Of a stretch of 64,000 nucleotides of DNA, positions 56,732 through 64,000 are shown piece by piece. The notes under the pieces are model-generated. The model made no database searches. It saw only the letters and a list, made by a program, of their open reading frames with translations, and was not told the origin of the DNA. This DNA is from Ruminococcus sp. (GTDB taxonomy: Bacteria > Bacillota > Clostridia > Lachnospirales > Lachnospiraceae), in NCBI GenBank assembly GCA_023663085.1, contig JAMPIB010000001.1, positions 130,833 to 194,832 on the forward strand. The letters are read 5' to 3'. Position 1 is the stretch's first letter, and the number at the start of each line of letters is the position of its first letter. Both the position numbers and the translations under genes were made by a program.

Positions 56732-57767
56732 GCGGAGGCGCGCTGCTCTCCCGTACGACCAGAGAGGGAGTAACTTTTTGATGCCTTGGTATCTTTCGTC
56801 CCTGTCCAGCGGCAATTGCCGTATCTATCAGCTTTCTGCCAAAAGTCACATAATCATAATCGATGCTTGTCAGTTTGGGGATCATTACATTTGTAAGATG
56901 CGTATTATCGTAACTGACTATCGATATATCTTCCGGGATCCGATATCCGTGCTCCGCTGCGCTGCGTACGGCTCCGGCAGCGGAAAAGTCGTTAATTGCT
57001 ATGACAGCCGTGGGAATATCTTCCAGTTCCAGAATCTGGTTCATACCAAAGTATCCGGTTTCATAATCATAACTTCCATCGATGACATACTCTTCCCTGT
57101 ATTCTATCTGATGCTGTTTCAGAAAATCGACGTATTTCCAATATTTTTCGTAAGTGGCAGTAACATTCTGCCGGCCGCCTACCAGGGCGATCTTTCTATG
57201 GCCAAGATTGTATAGATACTCCATGAGGAGTTCTGCCGCCCGTTCTGCGTCAATCTGCACTTCATAACATTGTGTACCATCGAGTTTGCCTGTTACGACC
57301 ATCGGGATTGTGAGACTCATCTGATTGACTTTTTCTACATAGCTTTCATTGGAGACAAGATCGTCTACGCGGCCGCCTAACTGGATGACTGCCTCTACGC
57401 GCTGGCGCTTCAACATATCAAGATAGGAAAATTCCCTTTCTGTTTCTCCCAGAGAATTGCATAAGAGCAAGGTATAACCAGTTTCTCTGGCCGCGTTCTC
57501 ACAGGATATAAAAAGTTCGGCATAATAGGGGTTTCGGACGTCAGCCGCCAGAATGCCGATAACGCCGCTTTTCGTGTCTGAAAGGCCGCGTGCCATAGCA
57601 TTGGGCATAAAATTATATTTTTCAATAAGGCTCTGGATCTTTTCCCGTTTTTCCTGCCGCACATTGGCATTATTGGTCAGGACTCTGGAAACCGTCGAAG
57701 GGGACACGCCGGCTTCTCTGGCAATATCGTATATGGTAACGTTTCTGTTGTCTGAAGAATTCTGCAT
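56685..57767 (-). CDS. LacI-family transcriptional repressor
   Basis: A 360-residue regulator with the N-terminal helix-turn-helix VTIYDIAREAGVSPSTVSRVL and a periplasmic-binding-type sensor domain (IGILAADVRNPYYAELF, YNLGHRKIALVGG, TAVIAINDFSAAGAV). It is divergent from the ABC importer operon and probably binds the two TGAAACCGGTTTCA palindromes there. Its own promoter (TTGACA/TATGAT) faces away from them. Effector is probably a galactoside or related sugar from the GH30/GH35 pathway. Confidence 0.93.
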   Translation of the reverse strand: MQNSSDNRNVTIYDIAREAGVSPSTVSRVLTNNANVRQEKREKIQSLIEKYNFMPNAMARGLSDTKSGVIGILAADVRNPYYAELFISCENAARETGYTLLLCNSLGETEREFSYLDMLKRQRVEAVIQLGGRVDDLVSNESYVEKVNQMSLTIPMVVTGKLDGTQCYEVQIDAERAAELLMEYLYNLGHRKIALVGGRQNVTATYEKYWKYVDFLKQHQIEYREEYVIDGSYDYETGYFGMNQILELEDIPTAVIAINDFSAAGAVRSAAEHGYRIPEDISIVSYDNTHLTNVMIPKLTSIDYDYVTFGRKLIDTAIAAGQGRKIPRHQKVTPSLVVRESSAPPLNIQGQASHRQEETS

Positions 57768-57828
57768 GATATACCCCGCTTAAGGTGATTTTATTCCTAT
57801 GGTATAAGTATTTATCTGATATAAATTC

Positions 57829-57857
57829 ATCATATGAAAAATTATGGCAGATGTCAA
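57829..57857 (-). promoter_or_regulatory. Promoter of the LacI regulator
   Basis: On the minus strand TTGACA (57852-57857) and TATGAT (57829-57834) with 17-base spacing. The nearest palindromic operator is about 95 bases upstream of the -35 box. Confidence 0.75.
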
Positions 57858-57952
57858 GAAAACATATGCGTGATTACTTAATCGTTTACGAATAAATTTT
57901 ATACAGCAAATTGCACAAAACAGCAGCTTCAAAAGCGCCATATTCACCAAAA

Positions 57953-57968
57953 TTGAAACCGGTTTCAA
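57953..57968. promoter_or_regulatory. LacI-type operator 1
   Basis: A perfect 16-bp palindrome TTGAAACCGGTTTCAA, centred upstream of the -35 box of the ABC operon promoter. The same 14-bp core recurs at 58019-58032. The CCGG centre fits LacI-family sites. Confidence 0.85.
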
Positions 57969-57976
57969 AAGAAAGA

Positions 57977-58006
57977 TTGACAGGATTGGGGGGGGTATGG
58001 TATAGT
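57977..58006 (+). promoter_or_regulatory. Promoter of the ABC importer operon
   Basis: TTGACA at 57977-57982 and TATAGT at 58001-58006 with 18-base spacing, framed by the two operators. Confidence 0.75.
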
Positions 58007-58018
58007 AAAAAAAGAAAA

Positions 58019-58032
58019 TGAAACCGGTTTCA
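58019..58032. promoter_or_regulatory. LacI-type operator 2
   Basis: A 14-bp perfect palindrome TGAAACCGGTTTCA just downstream of the -10 box, 65 bases centre-to-centre from operator 1. A repressor bound here would block transcription; bound at both, it could form a loop. Confidence 0.85.
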
Positions 58033-58105
58033 ATTCTAAAAAATGCAACAAATGTTATAAAGAAACAGCAAAAAGAAACAGAACGCATGGAAATGGGGGT
58101 AGAAG

Positions 58106-59038
58106 ATGAAAAAACGTAAAGGTGGTTTGACTTTTTGGCAGAAAATTGTAAAAGACAGAACATTGATCGTAATGTGCATTCCGGCAATTTTGTTTTTCTT
58201 CCTGTTCAGTTATATGCCGTTGCCGGGGGTTTATGCGGCATTCGTCAAATTTAATTACCGGGATGGTATTTTCGGGAGTAAGTTTATCGGACTGGATAAT
58301 TTTAAATTTCTGGTCACGTCCGGTGAACTGTTCACACTGACACGCAACACGATCCTGTATAATCTGGCGTTTATCCTTTTGGGGAATCTGCTGGCAGTAT
58401 TCATAGCAATCTTGCTCAATGAATTGCAGAGCAGGATGTTCAAGAAAGTATCGCAGACGATCCTTTTCCTGCCATACTTTATCTCACAGGTATTGGTAGG
58501 GCTTCTTGTATTCAATCTCTTAAATTATGATACGGGTTTTGTCAACGGTATCCTGACCAGCCTTGGCAGAGAGAAATGGCAGCCGTACGCCGATCCGAAT
58601 GTATGGCCGGTGCTTTTGGTCATTATCTATTTATGGCAGCAGACAGGTTATAACTCGGTCGTATATTTTGCATCCATTATGGGAATTGACGGGGAAATGA
58701 TGGAGGCAGCGAAGGTAGACGGGGCAAACGGTTTCCAGAGGATCCGTTATATTATTCTTCCTTCCTTAAAGCCGACGATCGTAATTCTGCTGTTATTCGC
58801 GCTGGGAGGTATCGTTAAAGGTAACTTCGGCCTGTTCTACAATATTGTCGGAACGAACCCGATCCTTTATCCAACGACGGATATTATCGAAACCTATGTA
58901 TACCGCGCATCTATGGTATCGTTTAACTTTTCAACGGCGTCCGCGGTTGGTCTGTATCAGTCGATCATAGGTTTTGTCATTGTAATGACAGTCAACTGGA
59001 TCGTAAAGAAGATTGAACCGGACTATTCATTATTCTAA
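58106..59038 (+). CDS. Carbohydrate ABC transporter permease (LplB-like)
   Basis: A 310-residue permease with six hydrophobic segments and the EAA-type loop EAAKVDGANGFQRIRYIILPS. The N-terminus PAILFFFLFSYMPLPGVYAAF is typical of the LplB/YtcP group that imports complex oligosaccharides. It is the first gene after the double-operator promoter; GGGGGTAGAAG precedes the ATG. No dedicated ATPase is in the operon, as usual for this group, which shares an MsmX-type ATPase. Confidence 0.92.
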   Translation: MKKRKGGLTFWQKIVKDRTLIVMCIPAILFFFLFSYMPLPGVYAAFVKFNYRDGIFGSKFIGLDNFKFLVTSGELFTLTRNTILYNLAFILLGNLLAVFIAILLNELQSRMFKKVSQTILFLPYFISQVLVGLLVFNLLNYDTGFVNGILTSLGREKWQPYADPNVWPVLLVIIYLWQQTGYNSVVYFASIMGIDGEMMEAAKVDGANGFQRIRYIILPSLKPTIVILLLFALGGIVKGNFGLFYNIVGTNPILYPTTDIIETYVYRASMVSFNFSTASAVGLYQSIIGFVIVMTVNWIVKKIEPDYSLF

Positions 59039-59051
59039 AAGGAGGCAGATC

Positions 59052-59975
59052 ATGGCGAAAAAAGATAAAGATTTAATGGAATCAGGAGCTAAAGTACGGC
59101 TTGGTACGTCAGATAAGATCATCAGAGGATTTGGATATACGTTTATCACCTTATATGCAGTCTGCTGTATTATTCCTTTTCTGATCATTGTCAGTTCTTC
59201 TTTTACAAGCGAAGCGGTGATCCGGGCGCAGGGCGTTCAGCTTATCCCGAAGGATATTACGCTGGAAGCCTATAAGATGGTTACAAAGAGCGGCGGTATC
59301 TGGAAGTCGTACATATTGACAATTGTGATGACGCTGGTAGGAACCGCTATAGGTCTGTCCGTTATTGCCATGACAGGCTACGCTTTGCAGAGAAAAGATT
59401 TTCATTTTAGAAATGCGATATCTTTCTATATATACTTTACCAGTCTGTTTTCAGCAGGTCTGGCTCCGTATTATCTGTTGATGACACAGACTTATCATTT
59501 ACAGGACAGCTATCTGGCAGTTCTGCTGCCGCTTATGATGTCGCCGTGGCTGGTCATTCTGATGAAGAATTTTGTCAAGGCCATTCCACATGAGATTACG
59601 GAATCCGGCAAAATAGACGGGGCGGGAGATATGAGGATATTTGTTTCCCTGATCCTGCCGATGTTAAAGCCGGCGCTGGCGACGATCGGACTTTTCCTGG
59701 CGCTTGGTTATTGGAATGAATGGTATCAGTCCTCTTTATTCCTGGGTTCCAAAGTAGCTGTAAAACCTTTGCAGTTCACCCTGTATGAGGTAGTCAATAA
59801 GATTGATGCCCTGAAAAACTCCGTAGCGGGGCAGTTTGTAAACATTTCCGATATTCCACAGGAGAGTGTTAAAATGGCAAATGCGGTTCTGGCTACAGGC
59901 CCTATCGTACTCCTGTACCCGTTCGTGCAGAAGTATTTTATCAGCGGTATTACGGTTGGAGCTGTGAAAGGCTGA
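59052..59975 (+). CDS. Carbohydrate ABC transporter permease (LplC/YtcP-like)
   Basis: A 307-residue permease paired with the one upstream. Six hydrophobic segments, MSPWLVILMKNFVKAIPHEI followed by ESGKIDGAGDMRIFVSLILP (EAA loop). AAAAGGAGG precedes the ATG at 59052; an in-frame extension to 59013 is not favoured. Forms the channel with LplB-like protein and the lipoprotein at 60060. Confidence 0.92.
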   Translation: MAKKDKDLMESGAKVRLGTSDKIIRGFGYTFITLYAVCCIIPFLIIVSSSFTSEAVIRAQGVQLIPKDITLEAYKMVTKSGGIWKSYILTIVMTLVGTAIGLSVIAMTGYALQRKDFHFRNAISFYIYFTSLFSAGLAPYYLLMTQTYHLQDSYLAVLLPLMMSPWLVILMKNFVKAIPHEITESGKIDGAGDMRIFVSLILPMLKPALATIGLFLALGYWNEWYQSSLFLGSKVAVKPLQFTLYEVVNKIDALKNSVAGQFVNISDIPQESVKMANAVLATGPIVLLYPFVQKYFISGITVGAVKG

Positions 59976-60059
59976 TAGGTATCCAAAGACTGCTACATAT
60001 CTAAAAGGTTGATACTCATCCAATGAGTTCAATATAAAATAAAAAGATGGAGGTATGAT

Positions 60060-61778
60060 ATGAAAAAGAAATTACTCGCAGCATTATTAACAGCGTCTAT
60101 GGTTGTCAGTCTGACAGCCTGTGGCGGCGGTTCCGATGCACCGGCTGATAACAGCGCTTCTTCAGCTGACGACAGCGCGGCATCGACGGCAGCGGACGAC
60201 AGTTCTGCACCTGCGGATGACAGTGAAGCGGAAGATACGGCATCATCCGACGGGGCGGCGGCAGAGGATACGGCATCATCCGATGATCCGTGGGCGAATG
60301 TAGACACATCTGAGCATGTAGTGATTACATACATGACGACTGGGGATACGCCTTCCGGCACAAAAGAGAAATATGATGAAATGATGGCGGAATTGAATGC
60401 AATATTGACTGAGAAAGTCAATGCAGAACTGGACATCAACTTTATTTCCTGGACAGATTATCTTTCTAATTATAATCTGACACTGGCCCGTATGGATGGC
60501 TCTGTTGATCTGGTAGGTACGGCATCCGACTGGCTGGATGCGTGGCCGAATGCCAAGAACGGCGCATTTCTGGAATTATCCGAGGATATGTTAAAGACTT
60601 ATGCACCGAAGACATGGGCCAGTGTACCCGCAGAAAACTGGGAACTCTGCAAATATGATGGTGAAATTTACCTGATACCGGAAGATAATTATGCACAGTG
60701 GACCAACCATGGATTCATCTATCGTCTGGACTGGGCCAAAGAAGCAGGCTTAGCGGATGGTGTGCATAGCTGGGAAGACTTGACAGAATATTTCCGTTAT
60801 GTAAAAGGCGCTTATCCGGATATCATCCCATGGGATTCCGACGGAACACAGCAGTCACAGATGGCAGGCGGCTGGATCGCTTCACACTCTGATTTTGTAC
60901 CGATCGATGGTATCAGCTCAGGCGGTTTATGGGGCGGCACAAGAGATGACCTTTACACAGTTTATTGTCCGTTCATGACTGAAACAGATTCTCTCGTTGA
61001 ATATGCTAAGATGATGAAAGAATGGGATGAGATCGGCGTATGGCAGACAGACGTATTGAACAACCGTTCTTCAACAAACCGTGATGATTACAGAGTTGGT
61101 TCTGTAGCAGCGGAACAGCATCATACACAGACATGGACAGATCTCGTAAGCCCTACATCGGCAAATACAATTTACGCGGATAATCCGGACGCAGAAACAG
61201 GTTTCTTCTATTTTGGTGAGGAGACAGGAAACGTAACGGCCCTTTCCATTACACATGGTGCAATGGCAATTTCTGCAGGAAGCGCAAATCCGGAAAGAGC
61301 ATTGATGGTTTATGATCTTCTGAGAAATGATCCGGATTGCTACAGACTGTTCTGCTATGGTATCGAAGGCGTATCTTATGAGATCACGGCTGACGGCCTT
61401 AGAGCGACACCGGAAGGCTACAATCAGGATACAGACAACATCAACGGAACGACCAATTTCTGGTGGGGACGTAATGATGACTTGGAAATTCCTGACGCAA
61501 ATTTCGACTGGGATAAGATCAATGCTCTGTATGATGAATATGACAAGATCAAGATAGAATATCCTTATGGTCAGTTTGTTGCTGATATCGACGCAATTGA
61601 CGCACAGATCCGTAACATTCAGGAGATCCATGACAGCTATATGAAACAGATTTCCTTTGGTAAATATTCGGGTTCCGCAGAAGATATCGTTGCGGAGTAT
61701 CAGGCAGCTATCGAAGCAGCAGGCGTTAATGAAGTTACGGCTGAACTGCAGAGACAGTTTGATGAACTTTACAAATAA
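60060..61778 (+). CDS. Extracellular oligosaccharide-binding lipoprotein
   Basis: A 572-residue solute-binding protein with a lipoprotein signal (lipobox LTAC, Cys21), a low-complexity Asp/Ser/Ala linker of about 55 residues and a large binding domain (VVITYMTTGDTPSGTKEKYDEM, WTDYLSNYNLTLA, DLVGTASDWLDAWPN) of the LplA type. It captures oligosaccharides outside the cell for the two permeases. The repeated linker sequence may vary in length between strains. GGAGG lies before the ATG. Confidence 0.9.
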   Translation: MKKKLLAALLTASMVVSLTACGGGSDAPADNSASSADDSAASTAADDSSAPADDSEAEDTASSDGAAAEDTASSDDPWANVDTSEHVVITYMTTGDTPSGTKEKYDEMMAELNAILTEKVNAELDINFISWTDYLSNYNLTLARMDGSVDLVGTASDWLDAWPNAKNGAFLELSEDMLKTYAPKTWASVPAENWELCKYDGEIYLIPEDNYAQWTNHGFIYRLDWAKEAGLADGVHSWEDLTEYFRYVKGAYPDIIPWDSDGTQQSQMAGGWIASHSDFVPIDGISSGGLWGGTRDDLYTVYCPFMTETDSLVEYAKMMKEWDEIGVWQTDVLNNRSSTNRDDYRVGSVAAEQHHTQTWTDLVSPTSANTIYADNPDAETGFFYFGEETGNVTALSITHGAMAISAGSANPERALMVYDLLRNDPDCYRLFCYGIEGVSYEITADGLRATPEGYNQDTDNINGTTNFWWGRNDDLEIPDANFDWDKINALYDEYDKIKIEYPYGQFVADIDAIDAQIRNIQEIHDSYMKQISFGKYSGSAEDIVAEYQAAIEAAGVNEVTAELQRQFDELYK

Positions 61779-61804
61779 GAGGATTCAGAAATCATAAGAA
61801 ATGA

Positions 61805-61824
61805 GAAAGCGGTGTGCCGCTTTC
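61805..61824 (+). other. Small hairpin before the operon terminator
   Basis: An 8-bp perfect stem (GAAAGCGG / CCGCTTTC) with a 4-base loop directly after the binding protein gene. No T-run of its own; it stands before the terminator at 61833. Confidence 0.6.
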
Positions 61825-61832
61825 CCATCTCT

Positions 61833-61869
61833 AAAAGAGGTAGGGACAGGCATCCTTACCTCTTTTTTT
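61833..61869 (+). terminator. Rho-independent terminator of the ABC operon
   Basis: Arms AAAAGAGGTA and TACCTCTTTT plus three inner pairs, 8-base loop, followed by seven T. It ends transcription between the binding protein and the GH35 gene, partly separating them. Confidence 0.85.
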
Positions 61870-61947
61870 ACACACGGGAAGGGGATATTTTCCCCGCCCG
61901 CTTGAAAAAATAAAGGTCTGTAACAGCGGACAGAAGGGGAAAGATAT

Positions 61948-63696
61948 ATGAATGGCAGATTTGAAATAAAAGAAGACTTTTATCTCAATGGGAAGAAAAT
62001 AAAAATTATTTCGGGAGGCATTCATTATTTTCGTATGATACCTGAGTATTGGCGAGACCGTCTGGAGAAGCTGAAAGCGCTCGGCTGTAATACGGTAGAA
62101 ACATACATTCCGTGGAATCTCCATGAAAAAGAAAAAGGAAAATTTGATTTTACGGGGATGCTGGATATCTGTGCGTTTGTAAAAACGGCACAGGAAATCG
62201 GGTTATGGGTCATCCTGCGTCCGTCGCCATATACCTGCGGAGAATGGGAGTTCGGTGGATTTCCCTGGTGGCTGCTCGCGGAAGATGGTATGCGGCTGCG
62301 TTGTATGTATGAACCTTATTTAAAGCATGTAAAAGAGTATTATGAGAAATTGTTTCAGGTGATCGGGCCTTTGCAGATCACACAGGGCGGCCCTGTTATT
62401 TTCATGCAGATTGAAAATGAATATGGTTATTATGGAGATAATGGAGAATATCTTGAATATCTGAAAAAATTGATGATCGACTGTGGTTGTGAGGTACCGC
62501 TTGTGACTTCCGATGGGCCGTTTGGAGACGCTTTTGACTGCGGAAAAGTGGAGGGCGTTTTACAGACAGGTAATTTTGGCTCAAAAGGCAGGCAGCAGTT
62601 TGCTCTAATGAAACGGAAAATAGGCGATAAACCGCTGATGTGTATGGAATTCTGGGTAGGCTGGTTCGATAGCTGGGGTGTTTCCTGCCACCAGAGGGGT
62701 GATCTGGCGGAACATGTCAAAGATCTGGAGGAAATTCTTGCCGAAGGCCATGTCAATATTTATATGTTCATAGGAGGCACCAATTTTGGCTTTATGAATG
62801 GAGCGAATTACTATGATGTGCTGACGCCGGATGTAACTTCCTATGATTACGATGCGCTTTTGACAGAGGATGGCCGGATAACACCTAAATATGAAGCTTT
62901 TCGGGAAGTGATTGCTAAATATGCCCCAATTCCCGATATTAAACTGACAATGCAGATTGAGAGAAAGCATTATGGAACTTTGAAAGCGGTACGAAGTACC
63001 GGGTTATTTGGTAATTTATTAAATATTTCCAGGAAAGTCAGCAATATGCTGCCTCTTTCCATGGAAAAGTCAGGGCAGGGGTATGGTTATATCCTTTATG
63101 AGAGTGCCTTGCAAAAAGAAAGCAATCTCATGACGCTGCGGCTCCACGGAGCAAACGACAGGGCTAATATTTTTCTGGACGAAAGACCAATCCTTACATT
63201 GTACGACAGGGAACTGCTCACAGAGCATACGTTTGAACCGCCTGTTACAAAAGGGAAAAAATTGTCTATTCTCGTAGAAAACATGGGACGTGTGAATTTT
63301 GGCCCTGCCCTGGAAAAGCAGCGTAAGGGAATCGATCAGAGTGTGCAGATCAACGGACACTTGCACTTTGACTGGGATATGTATTGTCTGCCGATGGAAG
63401 ATTTGTCTGCTTTATCGTTTGAGCAGCCGGTCCGAAGCGGTGAACCGGGGTTTTATGAGTTTGTCTTTAACGTAGAAGAAATCGGCGATACCTTTCTGGA
63501 TTTTGCAGGCTGGGGCAAAGGCTTTGTGCTGGTAAACGATTTCAATATAGGAAGATTCTGGGAGATCGGCCCGCAGAAACGCCTTTATATTCCGGCGCCC
63601 CTGCTTCATAAAGGGGAAAACAGGATTCTGATCTTTGAAACAGAAGGCAAAGCGCCGGGAGAGATCACGCTGTGTGACGAACCTGATCTGGGGTAA
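61948..63696 (+). CDS. GH35 beta-galactosidase
   Basis: A 582-residue GH35 enzyme. The N-terminus has ISGGIHYFRMIPEYWRDRL and NTVETYIPWNLHE; the acid/base is Glu158 in IENEYG and the nucleophile Glu234 in MEFWVGW; jelly-roll domains follow, ending with GFVLVNDFNIGRFW. GH35 enzymes remove terminal beta-galactose, often beta-1,3- or beta-1,6-linked. No signal peptide, so it completes breakdown of galactosides imported by the ABC system upstream. GAAGGGGAAAG precedes the ATG; a terminator follows. Confidence 0.93.
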   Translation: MNGRFEIKEDFYLNGKKIKIISGGIHYFRMIPEYWRDRLEKLKALGCNTVETYIPWNLHEKEKGKFDFTGMLDICAFVKTAQEIGLWVILRPSPYTCGEWEFGGFPWWLLAEDGMRLRCMYEPYLKHVKEYYEKLFQVIGPLQITQGGPVIFMQIENEYGYYGDNGEYLEYLKKLMIDCGCEVPLVTSDGPFGDAFDCGKVEGVLQTGNFGSKGRQQFALMKRKIGDKPLMCMEFWVGWFDSWGVSCHQRGDLAEHVKDLEEILAEGHVNIYMFIGGTNFGFMNGANYYDVLTPDVTSYDYDALLTEDGRITPKYEAFREVIAKYAPIPDIKLTMQIERKHYGTLKAVRSTGLFGNLLNISRKVSNMLPLSMEKSGQGYGYILYESALQKESNLMTLRLHGANDRANIFLDERPILTLYDRELLTEHTFEPPVTKGKKLSILVENMGRVNFGPALEKQRKGIDQSVQINGHLHFDWDMYCLPMEDLSALSFEQPVRSGEPGFYEFVFNVEEIGDTFLDFAGWGKGFVLVNDFNIGRFWEIGPQKRLYIPAPLLHKGENRILIFETEGKAPGEITLCDEPDLG

Positions 63697-63749
63697 TATG
63701 ATATATGCTCCATACACCCATACACAGAAATAGATTTGTTTATTATCTT

Positions 63750-63785
63750 ATTCATCCTCCTTACAAACGGAGGATGAATTTTTTT
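63750..63785 (+). terminator. Rho-independent terminator
   Basis: An 11-bp stem (ATTCATCCTCC / GGAGGATGAAT), 8-base loop and seven T after the GH35 gene. Confidence 0.88.
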
Positions 63786-64000
63786 AAATGAAGAACAGAT
63801 GTTGGTGGATATTCCTATTGGCCTTGCTGTTTTTTGCGGGAAATTTACGGCAGCCATTCCTTTTTCTTTAGAGGTTTTATATAATTTTTCTTTAAATCAC
63901 GGATGTTTCCAAAGAAAAATTTTGCAGATTTAGAGAACATATTTTTTTGTAATGATGGAGAGCATACAGAACCGCATCATTGCAAACGGCAAGAGGGGCG
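63786..64000. other. Non-coding tail of the window
   Basis: No supported gene. A 27-codon frame from 63788 encodes a short hydrophobic peptide without a ribosome site and is not called. The following gene, if any, starts beyond the window. Confidence 0.5.

Noticed and set aside
60121-60303. Repeated GAC/GCA-rich sequence as a possible CRISPR or tandem array
   Set aside because: Irregular codon repeats of a lipoprotein linker; no spacer-repeat pattern.
60029-60439. Minus-strand Ser/Ala-rich ORF opposite the binding lipoprotein
   Set aside because: It is the antisense of the Asp/Ser linker; low complexity only.

Overview
The window looks like a piece of chromosome from an anaerobic, carbohydrate-fermenting gut Firmicute of the Lachnospiraceae type. 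The grounds are moderate G+C, strong AGGAGG ribosome binding sites, many intracellular glycoside hydrolases, AraC and LacI regulators next to GPH and ABC sugar importers, a methyl-accepting chemotaxis protein and clostridial lipoproteins. I cannot name the species. No rRNA, tRNA, CRISPR array or transposase is visible.

Region 1 (1-12.5 kb, all + strand) reads as one catabolic operon. It holds the 3' end of an atypical short-chain dehydrogenase, a MATE exporter, an amidohydrolase-like protein without the usual metal ligands, a UlaG-type lactonase, a UlaE-type 3-epimerase, an FGGY sugar kinase, a cytoplasmic beta-propeller-like protein, and the three parts of a prenyl-FMN decarboxylase of the gallate decarboxylase type (LpdD, LpdC/UbiD, LpdB/UbiX). 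A broken substrate-binding/GGDEF gene lies inside the decarboxylase set and a chemoreceptor follows. Ascorbate-type sugar acid steps joined to an aromatic or enoic acid decarboxylase suggest a compound with both a sugar lactone or uronate part and a carboxylated ring. That is inference.

Region 2 (12.6-15.5 kb) is an AT-rich insert. A 45-codon ORF is followed after one base by a 900-residue protein with two P-loop NTPase domains (KGGVGR type, then Sll1717-like). It is a candidate conflict or defence module.

Region 3 (15.5-27.3 kb) has a promoter followed at once by a terminator-like hairpin, then the CP-ATP-grasp / alpha-E / transglutaminase trio, two aspartoacylase-type M14 proteins (one with zinc ligands, one without), a polar amino acid ABC importer, a cytidylate-kinase-like protein, a FUSC membrane protein fused to an HAD-like domain lacking its nucleophile, and an L-lactate-dehydrogenase-family enzyme ending at a clear terminator.

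Region 4 (27.4-47.6 kb) is a set of oligosaccharide loci under AraC regulators: GH3 plus GPH transporter; GH94 phosphorylase; and an operon of clan GH-A hydrolase, GPH transporter, nucleoside-hydrolase-like enzyme, standard GH3 and domain-swapped GH3. Three intergenic regions here carry T(A/G)CAATAT-like direct repeats about 20 bp apart, probably AraC sites.

Region 5 (47.8-63.7 kb) handles uronic-acid and galactose-containing glycans: KduI, KduD-like SDR, heparinase II/III-like lyase, GH88 unsaturated glucuronyl hydrolase, DUF2264 protein, a discoidin-like domain protein, GH30, a LacI regulator, an ABC oligosaccharide importer and GH35. None of these enzymes has a visible signal peptide, so import should come before breakdown. 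Two identical palindromic operators flank the ABC promoter.
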